From: Atherinomorus stipes
Taxonomy: Eukaryota; Chordata; Actinopteri; Atheriniformes; Atherinidae
Assembly (NCBI GenBank): GCA_023101725.1
Contig: JALJCO010000109.1
Coordinates: 62,001-126,000, forward strand
Direction: 5' to 3'
Length of the DNA stretch: 64,000 nt
The notes under the pieces are model-generated. The model searched no databases. It worked only from the letters and a program-made list of their open reading frames with translations, and was not told the origin of the DNA. Each line of letters begins with the position of its first letter. Position 1 is the first letter of the stretch. Below are positions 11,400-44,986 of the stretch, one piece after another. The position numbers and the translations under genes are program-made.

Positions 11400-11573
11400 T
11401 AAGGAGGCTCCAACAAGCGGAACACGAAAGGCGGAACTATCCTGCTGACTTGTACCGCACGGAGACAGTCAGCAGGAACCGGAAGTGGTGTTTCATCGGT
11501 CGCGGATAAAAGTTGGCTCGTGAGCGATGAACGTGTTTGTTAGTTGAAGTTTGTCTTGTTTATCGTTGTAAAC
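11400..11573 (+). promoter_or_regulatory. CPSF3 promoter and 5' UTR
   Basis: GC- and CpG-richer than the DNA to its left, without a clear TATA box. CCGGAAGT (ETS/GABP type) at 11479-11486 lies about 90 bases before the ATG, as is common for housekeeping promoters. The CpG-rich character continues into intron 1 to about 11700. Confidence 0.5.
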
Positions 11574-32051
<20,478 letters not shown>

Positions 32052-32128
32052 TACCAGATTTTCTTCTTTTTTACTTATTTTCTGTAAAACTGTCGTCATG
32101 GCAACATGGATTATTTGTTTATGTGGAA

Positions 32129-32134
32129 AATAAA
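32129..32134 (+). terminator. CPSF3 poly(A) signal
   Basis: AATAAA 78 bases after the stop, followed by a T/G-rich stretch (GCCGTTTTGTTAG). Short 3' UTR. Confidence 0.7.
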
Positions 32135-32292
32135 GAGCCGTTTTGTTAGATTTCCTACAGAGTTTCATTTATTATCAGACAGAGGGAAGAATTTATCACC
32201 TGTTTTCATGTGAAATAAAAACAGGTGTGTTTACCTGCAGACATCATGTGAGCCAATCAAAACACAGAAATCTGGGACCGTTTTAACGAACT

Positions 32293-32298
32293 TTTATT
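32293..32298 (-). terminator. Possible ADAM17 poly(A) signal
   Basis: AATAAA on the minus strand, about 2.1 kb after the ADAM17 stop, in non-repetitive sequence. If used, the ADAM17 3' UTR contains the hAT copies at 33010-34016 and the CPSF3 and ADAM17 poly(A) signals face each other about 160 bases apart. Confidence 0.35.
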
Positions 32299-33009
32299 TT
32301 TCCATCAAAAAGCAGCAGTTTCCGGCGTGACACCAGACGCCTTCACGTCACAAGGTAAACGCGTAAAACACAACAGACGGTATAAAATACTGACGGAGGT
32401 GGAGTCAAATACCACAGAAGAAGAGAAAGCAGCAGCCTGCCTCCATTAACAAAACACAAACGACACAAACAAGGTAAATAAAGCTGTTTTTGTTCCCGGT
32501 GAATGAAGCAGAATCTTAAAAACGTCCGTTTTTAGGCTGAATTTTGGTTTAAAGCATTTTTAATGTCACAATTAACCTAAATATTTAAACCAGCTGCAAA
32601 TTATTTTTACCGAGTCTTAATTTTATATAAATAAAAATGAAGATAAAGCTGTTTGTTTCCTAGTTTTTAAAGTCGCATCTGTTTCTGATGCTTTTATTTT
32701 AAGGAATCTGAAACTTCTGAGTGAAAAATTTCGCTCATTTGGTTTGTGAATCAGGCCTGCAGCTTTTATCGTAATAGAAATAAAACACCAGAACTCATTA
32801 TAGATTCACAACTTCTCCCAATGTATCGAGCAAAAACATTCACTTTAACACCATAACTCATAATTCCCACATTTCAGGTCAAACAGTAAAATAATTTCTG
32901 ATTATTGCAAAGTCAGTGGAGTGAGGTGCGTTCAGGAACCACGGAGACTGTAGGCCATCAGGACTACTGTATGTTAGTCTCCTACCTCAAGTAATAGACC
33001 GCAGACCTC

Positions 33010-34016
33010 ATACTGAAAGATAAGGATGCACGATATAATCTGCCCCCTGTCGGTATCGGCCACCCCACCGATATTTAACTGATATTTTACCGATCAGCCC
33101 GCTGGGTTAGAAGTCTAAACAAAAAACTTCTTCAAAAACATTTTTTACAGACTTTAAACTTCTAAAGATAGGGGTGGGAAAAATATCGATACACTGAAAT
33201 ATATTTTCATATGCTGATATCATATTGACATTAAAAACGCTGCATCCATCTATTTTACCAATGAAATATCGCGATATTTCATCATTCACTTACAAAATCT
33301 TGCGAGAATTTGTGAAATATCATGAAAGTTTGTAACAGAACAATGAAATCTTGCAATATTTTGCGAGTTAAATGGATCGATACCGCTTTTTAAAATATTG
33401 ATTTGATATTGGCATAGTGAAATATCACGATATTTCAGTGTATCAATGTCGCTCCACTGCAGTGAAGGAACTGACAAAACACTGGTAAGAAATGTTTGTT
33501 AAATCAAAGTAATTAAAGATAGTTGCTGGTTTTTATGATTTCTCAGTAAAAGTCTTGGGGGGGGGGGGTTGTCTTCCAGACAGTTTAGAGAATAAAGGTG
33601 GGAAAAAATATCGATGCACTGAAATATCGCGTGATATAATTGTTGTGTAATGAGATTTCACAAATGCCGCCATATCTCTTCGTTCTGTTACAAAATTTCG
33701 CGATATTTCGTGAAAGCTCATGAGATTTTGTAACAAAACGATGATATCTCGTCAGATTTCATTAGTAAAATAGATCGATACCACGTTTTTAAAAATAGAT
33801 ACGGTATCAGCATATGAAAATATCACGATATTTCAGTGTATCGATATTTTTTCCACCCTTATTAAATAATCAGGTGACCTCTTTGTAGTCAGTTGAAGTG
33901 CAGCCGGGTCATTATGAAAAAATAAAGCAAAAACATTTCGATATGACGATATGTAGATATCTCTCTCTCATGTAAATATCATACCGTGATATCCCATCAG
34001 TATATCGCACAGCCCG
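33010..34016. mobile_element. Two hAT-type fragments in the ADAM17 3' side
   Basis: 33020-33450: TAAGGATGCACGATATAATC start of the 2005-3391 family plus one palindrome. 33500-34016: relative of the composite at 15278-16373 (GTCTTCCAGACAGTTTAG, then GACCTCTTTGTAGTCAG), ending GTATATCGCACAGCCC. Confidence 0.55.
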
Positions 34017-34392
34017 AGACCTGATTGGACAGACTGATTATTGATTATTAGAAGCTGCAGCTTGTGTGTAAACATAACCAGCGTAAACATTCGTGCGGTC
34101 TGGATCCGTCTCCGCCGGGTTCGGATCTCTGATATCTGCGTAACATGACGGTCCGGAGCGGAAATCCGTGAACACGTTCACGTTTGGACTTCCAGAGTTT
34201 TCAGGACGGTTCTCGTGTTCACCTCTTGGCTCCGCCCACATTTTCATACATTCGTAACCATGTGTAACATTTCAACCAATGAGGGGCCTGATCCTGAGGA
34301 GGGACGGTTGTGAAACACAAAGCTCTGTTGTCATGGAAACTACGTGAAGCGCTGGGACGTGCTGGGACGGACGGCGTCCCCGTCCCCGTCTC

Positions 34393-34779
34393 TCAGCACT
34401 CCGTCTCCTTGCTGCTGATCTGATGTTGTCTCTGCAGACGGAACATCTTCGCCTTCTCGCTGCGACTCGTCGGGTTTTTCTCCGTCAGGTCCTCGAAGGA
34501 GCGCCGAGTGGACCCGGACCCCGCTGGACGCCCGAACGCCTCCTCCAGCTCCTCCTCGTCCAGGTGGGAGTCCAAGCTGGGGTCCTCGTGGATGGTGGCC
34601 ATGCGGGGGCTGTCCAAAGGCGGGGGGGTGGGGCCCGGCTCGGTGCCGCCGCTGAAGACCGGGAAGCAGACGGCGTGCTGATTGTTGGTCGGCTGGAACC
34701 GCATCGGAGCGGCCGAGAAGCTCTGAGGCTTGAAGATCCGGACTGAAGCGGAGTCCAGGCTGCTCAGGAGCTCGGCATT
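34393..34779 (-). CDS. adam17: ADAM17 exon 18 (cytoplasmic tail, stop)
   Basis: Encodes [20 protein letters not shown], a proline-rich [42 protein letters not shown] and [14 protein letters not shown], ending SSKETEC with TGA at 34395-34393. The final ETEC resembles a PDZ ligand. Acceptor TTTCCCAG. Confidence 0.97.
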   Translation of the reverse strand, partial: NAELLSSLDSASVRIFKPQSFSAAPMRFQPTNNQHAVCFPVFSGGTEPGPTPPPLDSPRMATIHEDPSLDSHLDEEELEEAFGRPAGSGSTRRSFEDLTEKNPTSRSEKAKMFRLQRQHQISSKETEC

Positions 34780-37700
34780 CTGGGAAAATAATACCAAACC
34801 TCGGTTAAGTATCAGATGATCTGGGGCATAAATGTGTCTCTGTCTCAGACAACTTGTGTCAAACATGAGTCCTAGATCCTAAATCTGAACCTAGAACCTC
34901 TCTGATCCTAGATCCTCTCTGATCCTAGATCCTCTCTGATCCTAGAACCCTCTCTGATCCTAGAACCTCTCTGATCCTAGAACTTCTCTGAACCTCTCTG
35001 ATCCTAGAACCTCTCTGAACCTCTCTGATCCTAGAACCTCTCTGATCCTAGAACCTCTCCTGAACCTCTCTGATCCTAGAACCTCTCTGAACCTCTCTGA
35101 TCCTAGAACCTCTCTGATCCTAGAACCTCTCTGAACCTCTCTGATCCTAGAACCTCTCTGATCCTAGAACCTCACTGATCCTAGAACCTCACTGATCCTA
35201 GAACCTCTCTGATCCTAGAACCTCTCTGATCCTAGAACCTCTCTGAACCTCTCTGATCCTAGAACCTCTCTGAACCTCTCTGATCCTAGAACCTCTCTGA
35301 TCCTAGAACCTCTCTGAACCTCTCTGATCCTAGAACCTCATCCTGAACCTCTCTGATCCTAGAACCTCTCTGATCCTAGAACCTCTCTGAACCTCTCTGA
35401 TCCTAGAACCTCTCTGATCCTAGAACCTCTCTGATCCTAGAACCTCACTGATCCTAGAACCTCTCTGATCCTAGAACCTCTCTGATCCTAGATCCTCTCT
35501 GATCCTAGAACCTCTCTGATCCTAGAACCTCTCTGATCCTAGATCCTCTCTGATCCTAGAACCTCTCTGATCCTAGAACCTCTCTGAACCTAGAACCTCT
35601 CTGATCCTAGAACCTCTCTGATCCTAGAACCTCTCTGATCCTAGAACCTCTCTGATCCTAGAACCTCTCTGATCCTAGATCCTCTCTGATCCTAGATCCT
35701 CTCTGATCCTAGAACCTCTCTGATCCTAGAACCTCTCTGAACCTCTCTGATCCTAGAACCTCTCTGATCCTAGAACCTCTCTGATCCTAGAACCTCTCTG
35801 ATCCTAGAACCTCTCTGATCCTAGATCCTCTCTGATCCTAGAACCTCTCTGATCCTAGAACCTCTCTGATCCTACAACCTCTCTGATCCTAGAACCTCTC
35901 TGATCCTAGAACCTCTCTGATCCTAGAACCTCGCTGATCCTAGAACCTCTCTGAACCTAGAACCTCTCTGATCCTAGATCCTCTCTGATCCTAGATCCTC
36001 TCTGATCCTAGAACCTCTCTGATCCTAGAACCTCTCTGATCCTAGAACCTCTCTGATCCAGAACCTCTCTGATCCTAGAACCTCTCTGATCCTAGACCCT
36101 CTCTGATTCTAGAACCTCTCTGATCCTAGAACCTCTCTGATCCTAGAACCTCTCTGATCCTAGAACCTCTGTGATCCTAGAACCTCTCTGATCCTCGATC
36201 CTCTCTGATCCTAGATCCTCTCTGATCCTAGAACCTCTCTGATCCTCAATCCTCTCTGATCCTAGAACCTCACTGATCCTAGAACCTCTCTGAACCTAGA
36301 ACCTCTCTGATCCCAGAACCTCTCTGATCCTAGAACCTCACTGATCCTAGAACCTCTCTGATCCTAGATCCTCTCTGATCCTAGAACCTCTCTGATCCTA
36401 GGTCCTCTCTGATCCTAGAACCTCTCTGATCCTAGACCCTCTCTGATCCTCAATCCTCTCTGATCCTAGAACCTCTCTGATCCTAGAACCTCACTGATCC
36501 TAGAACCTCACTGATCCTAGAACCTCTCTGATCCTCAATCCTCTCTGATCCTAGAACCTCTCTGATCCCAGAACCGCTCTGATCCCAGAACCTCTCTGAT
36601 CCTAGAACCTCACTGATCCTAGAACCTCACTGATCCTAGATCCTCTCTGATCCTAGATCCTCTCTGATCCTAGAACCTCTCTGATCCTAGACCCTCTCTG
36701 ATCCTAGATCCTCTCTGATCCTAGAACCTCTCTGATCCTAGAACCTCTCTGATCCTAGATCCTCTCTGATCCTAGAACCTCTCTGATCCTAGAACCTCTC
36801 TGATCCTAGATCCTCTCTGATCCTAGAACCTCTGATCCTAGAACCTCTCTGATCCTAGAACCTCTCTGATCCTAGAACCTCTCTGAACCTAGAACCTCTC
36901 TGATCTTAGATCCTCTCTGATCCTAGAACCTCTCTGATCCTAGACCCTCTCTGATCCTAGATCCTCTCTGATCCTAGAACCTCTCTGATCCTAGATTCTC
37001 TCTGATCATAGATCCTCTCTGATCCTAGATCCTCTCTGATCCTAGAACCTCTCTGATCCTAGAACCTCTCTGATCCTAGATCCTCTCTGATCCTAGAACC
37101 TCTCTGATCCTAGATTCTCTCTGATCCTAGATCCTCTCTGATCCTAGATCCTCTCTGATCCTAGAGCCTCTCTGATCCTAGATTCCTCTCTGATCATAGA
37201 ACCTCTCTGATCCTAGAACCTCTCTGATCCTAGAACCTCACTGATCCTAGAACCTCTCTGATCCTAGAACCTCTCTGATCTTAGAACCTCTCTGATCCTA
37301 GAACCTCTCTGATCCTAGATCCTCTCTGATCCTAGATCCTCTCTGATCCTAGAACCTCTCTGATCCTAGATCCTCTCTGATCCTAGAACCTCTCTGATCC
37401 TAGATCCTCTCTGATCCTAGAACCTCTCTGATCCTAGATCCTCATTGATCCTAGAACCTCTCTGATCCTAGATCCTCTCTGATCTTAGATCCTCTCTGAT
37501 CCTAGAACCTCTCTGATCCTAGATCCTCTCTGATCCTAGATCCTCTCTGATCCTAGAACCTCTCTGATCCTAGAACCTCTCTGATCCTAGATCCTCTCTG
37601 ATCCTAGAACCTCTCTGATCCTAGATCCTCTCTGATCCTAGATCCTCTCTGATCCTAGAACCTCTCTGATCCTAGAACCTCTGATCCTAGAACCTCACTG

Positions 37701-40700
37701 AACCTAGAACCTCTCTGATCCTAGAACCTCTCTGATCTTAGAACCTCTCTGATCCTAGATCCTCTCTGATCCTAGATCCTCTCTGATCCTAGATCCTCTC
37801 TGATCCTAGAACCTCTCTGATCCTAGATTCTCTCTGATCATAGATCCTCTCTGATCCTAGATCCTCTCTGATCCTAGAACCTCTCTGATCCTAGATCCTC
37901 TCTGATCCTAGAACCTCTCTGATCCTAGATCCTCTCTGATCCTAGATCCTCGCTGATCCTAGAACCTCTCTGATCCTAGAACCTCTGATCCTAGAACCTC
38001 ACTGAACCTAGAACCTCTCTGATCCTAGAACCTCTCTGATCTTAGAACCTCTCTGATCCTAGATCCTCTCTGATCCTAGAACCTCTCTGATCCTAGAACC
38101 TCTCTGATCCTAGATTCTCTCTGATCCTAGAACCTCTCTGATCCTAGAACCTCTCTGATCCTAGAACCTCTCTGATCCTAGAACCTCTCTGATCCTAGAA
38201 CCTCTCTGATCTTAGAACCTCTCTGATCCTAGATCCTCTCTGATCCTAGAACCTCACTGAACCTAGAACCTCTCTGATCCTAGAACCTCTCTGATCTTAG
38301 AACCTCTCTGATCCTAGAACCTCTCTGATCCTAGAACCTCTCTGATCCTAGAACCTCTCTGATCCTAGAACCTCTCTGATCCTAGATTCTCTCTGATCCT
38401 AGATCCTCTGTGATCTTAGAACCTCTCTGATCCTAGAACCTCTCTGAACCTCTCTGATCCTAGAACCTCTCTGATCCTAGAACCTCACTGATCCTAGAAC
38501 CTCACTGATCCTAGAACCTCTCTGATCCTAGAACCTCTCTGATCCTAGATCCTCTCTGATCCTAGAACCTCTCTGATCCTAGAACCTCTCTGAACCTAGA
38601 AACTCTCTGGTCCTAGAACCTCTCTGATCCTAGAACCTCTCTGAACCTAGAACCTCTCTGATCCTAGAACCTCTCTGATCCTAGAACCTCTCTGATCCTA
38701 GAACCTCTCTGAACCTAGAACCTCTCTGATCCTAGATCCTCTCTGATCCTAGATCCTCTCTGATCCTAGAACCTCTCTGATCCTAGAACCTCTCTGAACC
38801 TCTCTGATCCTAGAGCCTCTCTGATCCTAGAACCTCACTGATCCTAGAACCTCTCTGATCCTAGAACCTCTCTGACCCTAGAACCTCTCTGAACCTAGAA
38901 CCTCTCTGAACCTAGAACCTCTCTGATCCTAGAACCTCTCTGATCCTAGAACCTCTCTGACCCTAGAACCTCTCTGATCCTAGAACCTCTCTGAACCTAG
39001 AACCTCTCTGATCCTAGATCCTCTCTGATCCTAGATCCTCTCTGATCCTAGAACCTCTCTGATCCTAGAACCTCTCTGATCCTAGAACCTCTCTGATCCA
39101 GAACCTCTCTGATCCTAGAACCTCTCTGATCCTAGACCCTCTCTGATTCTAGAACCTCTCTGATCCTAAAACCTCTCTGATCCTAGAACCTCTGTGATCC
39201 TAGAACCTCTGTGATCCTAGAACCTCTCTGATCCTCAATCCTCTCTGATCCTAGATCCCCTCTGATCCTAGAACCTCTCTGATCCTCAGATCCTCTCTGA
39301 TCCTAGAACCTCACTGATCCTAGAACCTCTCTGAACCTAGAACCTCTCTGATCCCAGAACCTCTCTGATCCTAGAACCTCACTGATCCTAGAACCTCACT
39401 GATCCTAGATCCTCTCTGATCCTAGAACCTCTCTGATCCTAGATCCTCTCTGATCCTAGAACCTCTCTGATCCTAGACCCTCTCTGATCCTCGATCCTCT
39501 CTGATCCTAGAACCTCTCTGATCCTAGAACCTCACTGATCCTAGAACCTCTCTGATCCTAGAACCTCTCTGATCCTCAATCCTCTCTGATCCTAGAACCT
39601 CTCTGATCCTAGAACCTCTCTGATCCTAGAACCTTTCTGATCCTAGAACCTCTCTGATCCTAGAACCTCTCTGATCCTAGATCCTCTCTGATCCTAGAAC
39701 CTCTCTGATCCTAGAACCTCACTGATCCTAGAACCTCTCTGATCCTAGAACCTCTCTGATCCTAGATCCTCTCTGATCCTAGAACCTCTCTGATCCTAGA
39801 ACCTCTCTGATCCTAGATCCTCTCTGATCCTAGAACCTCTCTGATCCTAGAACCTCACTGATCCTAGAACCTCACTGATCCTAGATCCTCTCTGATCCTA
39901 GAACCTCTCTGATCCTAGAACCTCTCTGATCCTAGATCCTCTCTGATCCTAGAACCTCTCTGATCCTAGAACCTCTCTGATCCTAGATCCTCTCTGATCC
40001 TAGAACCTCTGATCCTAGAACCTCTCTGATCCTAGAACCTCTCTGATCCTCAATCCTCTCTGAACCTAGAACCTCTCTGATCTTAGATCCTCTCTGATCC
40101 TAGAACCTCTCTGATCCTAGATTCTCTCTGATCATAGATCCTCTCTGATCCTAGATCCTCTCTGATCCTAGAACCTCTCTGATCCTAGAACCTCTCTGAT
40201 CCTAGAACCTCTCTGATCCTAGATTCTCTCTGATCATAGATCCTCTCTGATCCTAGATCCTCTCTGATCCTAGAACCTCTCTGATCCTAGATTCTCTCTG
40301 ATCCTAGAACCTCTCTGATCCTAGAACCTCTCTGATCCTAGAACCTCTCTGATCCTAGAACCTCTCTGATCTTAGAACGTCTCTGATCCTAGAACCTCTC
40401 TGATCCTAGATCCTCCCTGATCCTAGATCCTCTCTGATCCTAGAACCTCTCTGATCCTAGATTCTCTCTGATCATAGAACCTCTCTGATCCTAGATCCTC
40501 TCTGATCCTAGAACCTCTCTGATCCTAGATCCTCTCTGATCCTAGAACCTCTCTGATCCTAGATCCTCTCTGATCTTAGATCCTCTCTGATCCTAGAACC
40601 TCTCTGATCCTAGATCCTCTCTGATCCTAGATCCTCTCTGATCCTAGAACCTCTCTGATCCTAGAACCTCTCTGATCCTAGATCCTCTCTGATCCTAGAA

Positions 40701-43700
40701 CCTCTCTGATCCTAGATCCTCTCTGATCCTAGATCCTCTCTGATCCTAGAACCTCTCTGATCCTAGAACCTCTGATCCTAGAACCTCACTGAACCTAGAA
40801 CCTCTCTGATCCTAGAACCTCTCTGATCTTAGAACCTCTCTGATCCTAGATCCTCTCTGATCCTAGATCCTCTCTGATCCTAGATCCTCTCTGATCCTAG
40901 AACCTCTCTGATCCTAGAACCTCTCTGATCCTAGATCCTCTCTGATCCTAGATCCTCTCTGATCCTAGAACCTCTCTGATCCTAGATCCTCTCTGATCCT
41001 AGAACCTCTCTGATCCTAGATCCTCTCTGATCCTAGATCCTCTCTGATCCTAGAACCTCTCTGATCCTAGAACCTCTCTGATCCTAGAACTCTCACTGAT
41101 CCTAGAACCTCTCTGATCCTAGAACCTCTCTGATCCTAGAACCTCTCTGATCCTAGATCCTCTCTGATCCTAGAACCTCTCTGATCCTAGAACCTCTCTG
41201 ATCCTAGATTCTCTCTGATCCTAGAACCTCTCTGATCCTAGAACCTCTCTGATCTTAGAACCTCTCTGATCCTAGAACCTCTCTGATCCTAGAACCTCAC
41301 TGAACCTAGAACCTCTCTGATCCTAGAACCTCTCTGATCTTAGAACCTCTCTGATCCTAGATCCTCTCTGATCCTAGAACCTCTCTGATCCTAGAACCTC
41401 TCTGATCCTAGAACCTCTCTGATCCTAGATTCTCTCTGATCCTAGATCCTCTCTGATCCTAGATCCTCTCTGATCTTAGAACCTCTCTGAACCTAGAACC
41501 TCTCTGAACCTAGAACCTCTCTGATCCCAGAACCTCCCTGATCCTAGAACCTCTCTGATCTTAGAACCTCTCTGATCCTAGATCCTCTCTGATCCTAGAA
41601 CCTCTCTGATCCTAGAACCTCTCTGATCCTAGATCCTCTCTGATCTTAGAACCTCTCTGAACCTAGAACCTCTCTGATCCTAGAACCTCTCTGATCCTAG
41701 AACCTCTCTGATCCTAGATCCTCTCTGATCTTAGAACCTCTCTGATCCTAGATCCTCTCTGATCCGAGAACCTCTCTGATCCTAGAACCTCTCTGATCAT
41801 AGATCCTCTCTGATCCTAGAACCTCTCTGATCCTAGATCCTCTCTGATCCTAGAACTTTTCTTATCCTAGAACCTCACTGATCCTAGAACCTCTCTGATC
41901 CTAGATCCTCATTGATCCTAGAACCTCTCTGAACCTAGAACCTCTGTCCGAACGCGCCTCATGTCCTCATGTCTGGACCATCTGAGAACATCTGTACTCA
42001 CGCTGGGGAAGAACAGGGTCTTGGTGGTCTGCTCGTACTGCTGGTCCAGCTTCTTGTCCTGCGAGAACAAAGACGAGAGGAACGAAGGTTACGAGGAACG
42101 TCAAACATTAAAAAGCAGCTTCGTCTTCATCACGAGGCGGTGTGATGATGATACGGACCACACAGTGGACCAGGATGCTGAACGGGACCCAGAAGAGCAG
42201 CGAGAACGCCACCACCGAGCCCACGATGTTGTCGGCGAGGAACTTCCCAAACGTGTTGATGTCCAGCTTATCGATGAAGTCCCAGAGCCGCTCCACCACG
42301 TCCTGCACCTGCTTCATGCACTTGCCCTGCAGAGAGGGGGGGGGCAGTTAGAGCGGCTGCAGACGGCTGCAGACGGCCGCCCCCGTGCGCCCGCCGCCGC
42401 CGGGTCTCACCGCTCCGTCGCAGAAGCCCACGGTGCAGGGCTTGCCCTTCCGCAGGAACAGGAACTTTCCCGTCTGGTCCTGGTACGGGGTGCAGGCGCC
42501 GCTGCCGCTCCGACAGCACACTTTACACGACGAGTCGGTTTCTGCAAACACACGAGGAGATCCTGCAGCAGATGCTTCATCCACGGAGACCGGGTCACGA
42601 CGACCCCCCCCAGAGTAAGAAGACATGTTCCGAGACTAAATCTGAGCTTTAGCTGGACATCACCACACAGAAGTCCAGGAGGAGCTTTCATACCGCAGCC
42701 AAGAAGACCAGCAACAATCAGCTGATTTAAACTCTGTCGTAAATGAAAATAGTATCAATAATTTACAGTTAATAATAAATAAATATGTATTTTACTCAGT
42801 CTCCCCTCCAAGTACCAACGCAGGTTATAAGATAAGATAAAATAAGATACTGTAAAATAATATACTGTAAAATAAGATAAGATACTAAAAGATAAAATAC
42901 TGTAAAACAGAATAAGATACTATAAGAGAAGATTCGATAAAATAAAATACTATAAGATACTACAAGTTAAATACTGTAAAATAAAATAAGATACTCTAAG
43001 ATTCTATAAAATAAGATACTACAAGATAAGATACTGTAAAATAAGATACTATAAGATACTACATGATAAATACTGTAAAAAAAAGATCAGATACTATAAG
43101 TCAAGATACAATACTGTAAAACAAGATACTATAAGATACTCCAAGATAAAATATTGTAAAATAAGATCAGCTACGTGATAAGAATCCTGAGGTGTGTATG
43201 AAATATACTACAATAGACTGTAGATCCTGTACATTTATTTCTAACCAGTGAAAAATGATCTTTGCAGTGATACTGTACTCCAGTAGCTGCTGATACTGCA
43301 ACAAAGACGCTCCTGTGACATCATAAAGCGGCCCAGGTTCACGTCTCGGCCTCGGTTGCATGTCCTCCGCTTCTTTCTCTCCTTCTGAACAAAAACCACC
43401 AAAAACCCTCGAAGCAACGGAAATGTTTTAGCTTCTGATCCCCGATTACAGATCTGTTTTGTCAGCTGCTTCCGGATTCACTGTTCTATAAAATGTAGGG
43501 ATGCACAATCATTATCGGGCCGATAACCGGAAAATATGGCGTCATTCCGATAAGTCCGATATCATGGCGACTTACCCCCGATAATTTATGTCCCATAAAG
43601 TTGGAATTATTAAGATCGGACATGCAGAAGTTGGAAATCCCACTTTTCTCGCGGAGATATCGCGATTTGGGAAAGAAAGCTGCTGCTAGAGAAGCACCGA

Positions 43701-44941
43701 TCCGATACCGGGATCGGATATCGGCTCCGATACTTACAAATGATCTGGATCGGATATCGGATGAATGTGGCCGATCCAGCGTTCTGATCCAGTCATTTCT
43801 GTTTTTATTAATATCCTAATAAATGTACACTTTATTTGATAACTAATAATATTACGTATATTTATAGTGGGGGTGGAAAAATATCGCTACACTGAAATAT
43901 GGCAATATTTTTATATGCCGATATATCAATATTTAAAAACACGGTATTGATCTATTTGACTCACAAAATCTCACAAGATTTTGTCGTTCTGTTACGAAAT
44001 CTTGCGGGTTTTCATGAAATCTCGTGAGATTTTGTCATTCTGTAAGAGAACGATGAAATCTTGCTATATCGTTGGTAAAATAGATCAATATCGTGTTTTT
44101 AAATATCAATATGAAATCGGGATATGAAAATATCACAATATCTTTTTTTTTTTCTTTTTTAACTTGTCCTGTCATGATATTTCAGTGTATCGATATTTTT
44201 CCCCCACACCTACTTTACATCTGTCTTAATTTGTTACTTTTATTCTTTAAAAAAAAAAAAAAAAGTAGCACCAGTAGTATCAGACTGGTATCGGCCGATA
44301 CGCTCAGCCCAGATATCGGTATCAGATTGGAGCCAAACCACTTTCCCCTCTTATTTTAGACACGAATACCCCCTAAAGTTGGAATTTCTGGTTTGGTATA
44401 ATTAGGTATGTATCTGTGTGATCGGTATCGGTTATCGGTATCGGCCTTTAGCAGCTGAAGTTTATTGGTTATCAGTATCAGTTGTAAAAACTGGTTATTG
44501 TGCATCCCTAATAAAATGACTATTTGTGCTGTGATGGTCCGAAGTGTGATGATGATGATGGAAACTGAGATTTACTTCAGTGTCCGATCACATCATGTCT
44601 GAATGACTGACAGCAGCGACAACTCGACCTTCATCAGCAGAAATGAACCCGTTTGGTTTCCATGTGAAGGACAGAGTGTCTGTGTTTGTCTTTCCAGGAG
44701 GAAGACCTTAAATTCTCCACGCTCTTCCTCGTCTCCAGACCTGACGTCGTTCTGATCTCGGCACGTTTCAGCTCGGTGACCGGCAGAAGGCGGGGAGTCG
44801 TACCGTTACAGGCGCAGGGCTGCAGCTTCAGGACGGCCTGGCAGAAGGGGATGCACTCTCCGTTCAGACACTCCCCGCTGTCCAAACACACCGTTTTATC
44901 CGGAGCGTTCTCTGGAGGAGGACACTCGCTGCTGTTTCCTG

Positions 44942-44986
<45 letters not shown>

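Larger units (their letters stand above)
8501..11400. other. ASAP2-CPSF3 intergenic region
   Basis: No coding exon found on either strand. Holds the ASAP2 3' UTR, AT-rich DNA, two CTCF-like motifs, a LINE-type tail on the minus strand (about 10560-10690) and a degenerate inverted-repeat end near 11110-11225 related to the element at 11982. ITGB1BP1, which sits here in human, is not visible. Confidence 0.6.

Noticed and set aside
41961..42725. 254-codon plus-strand frame
   Set aside because: It is antisense to ADAM17 exons 15-17, whose minus-strand translation is strongly conserved.
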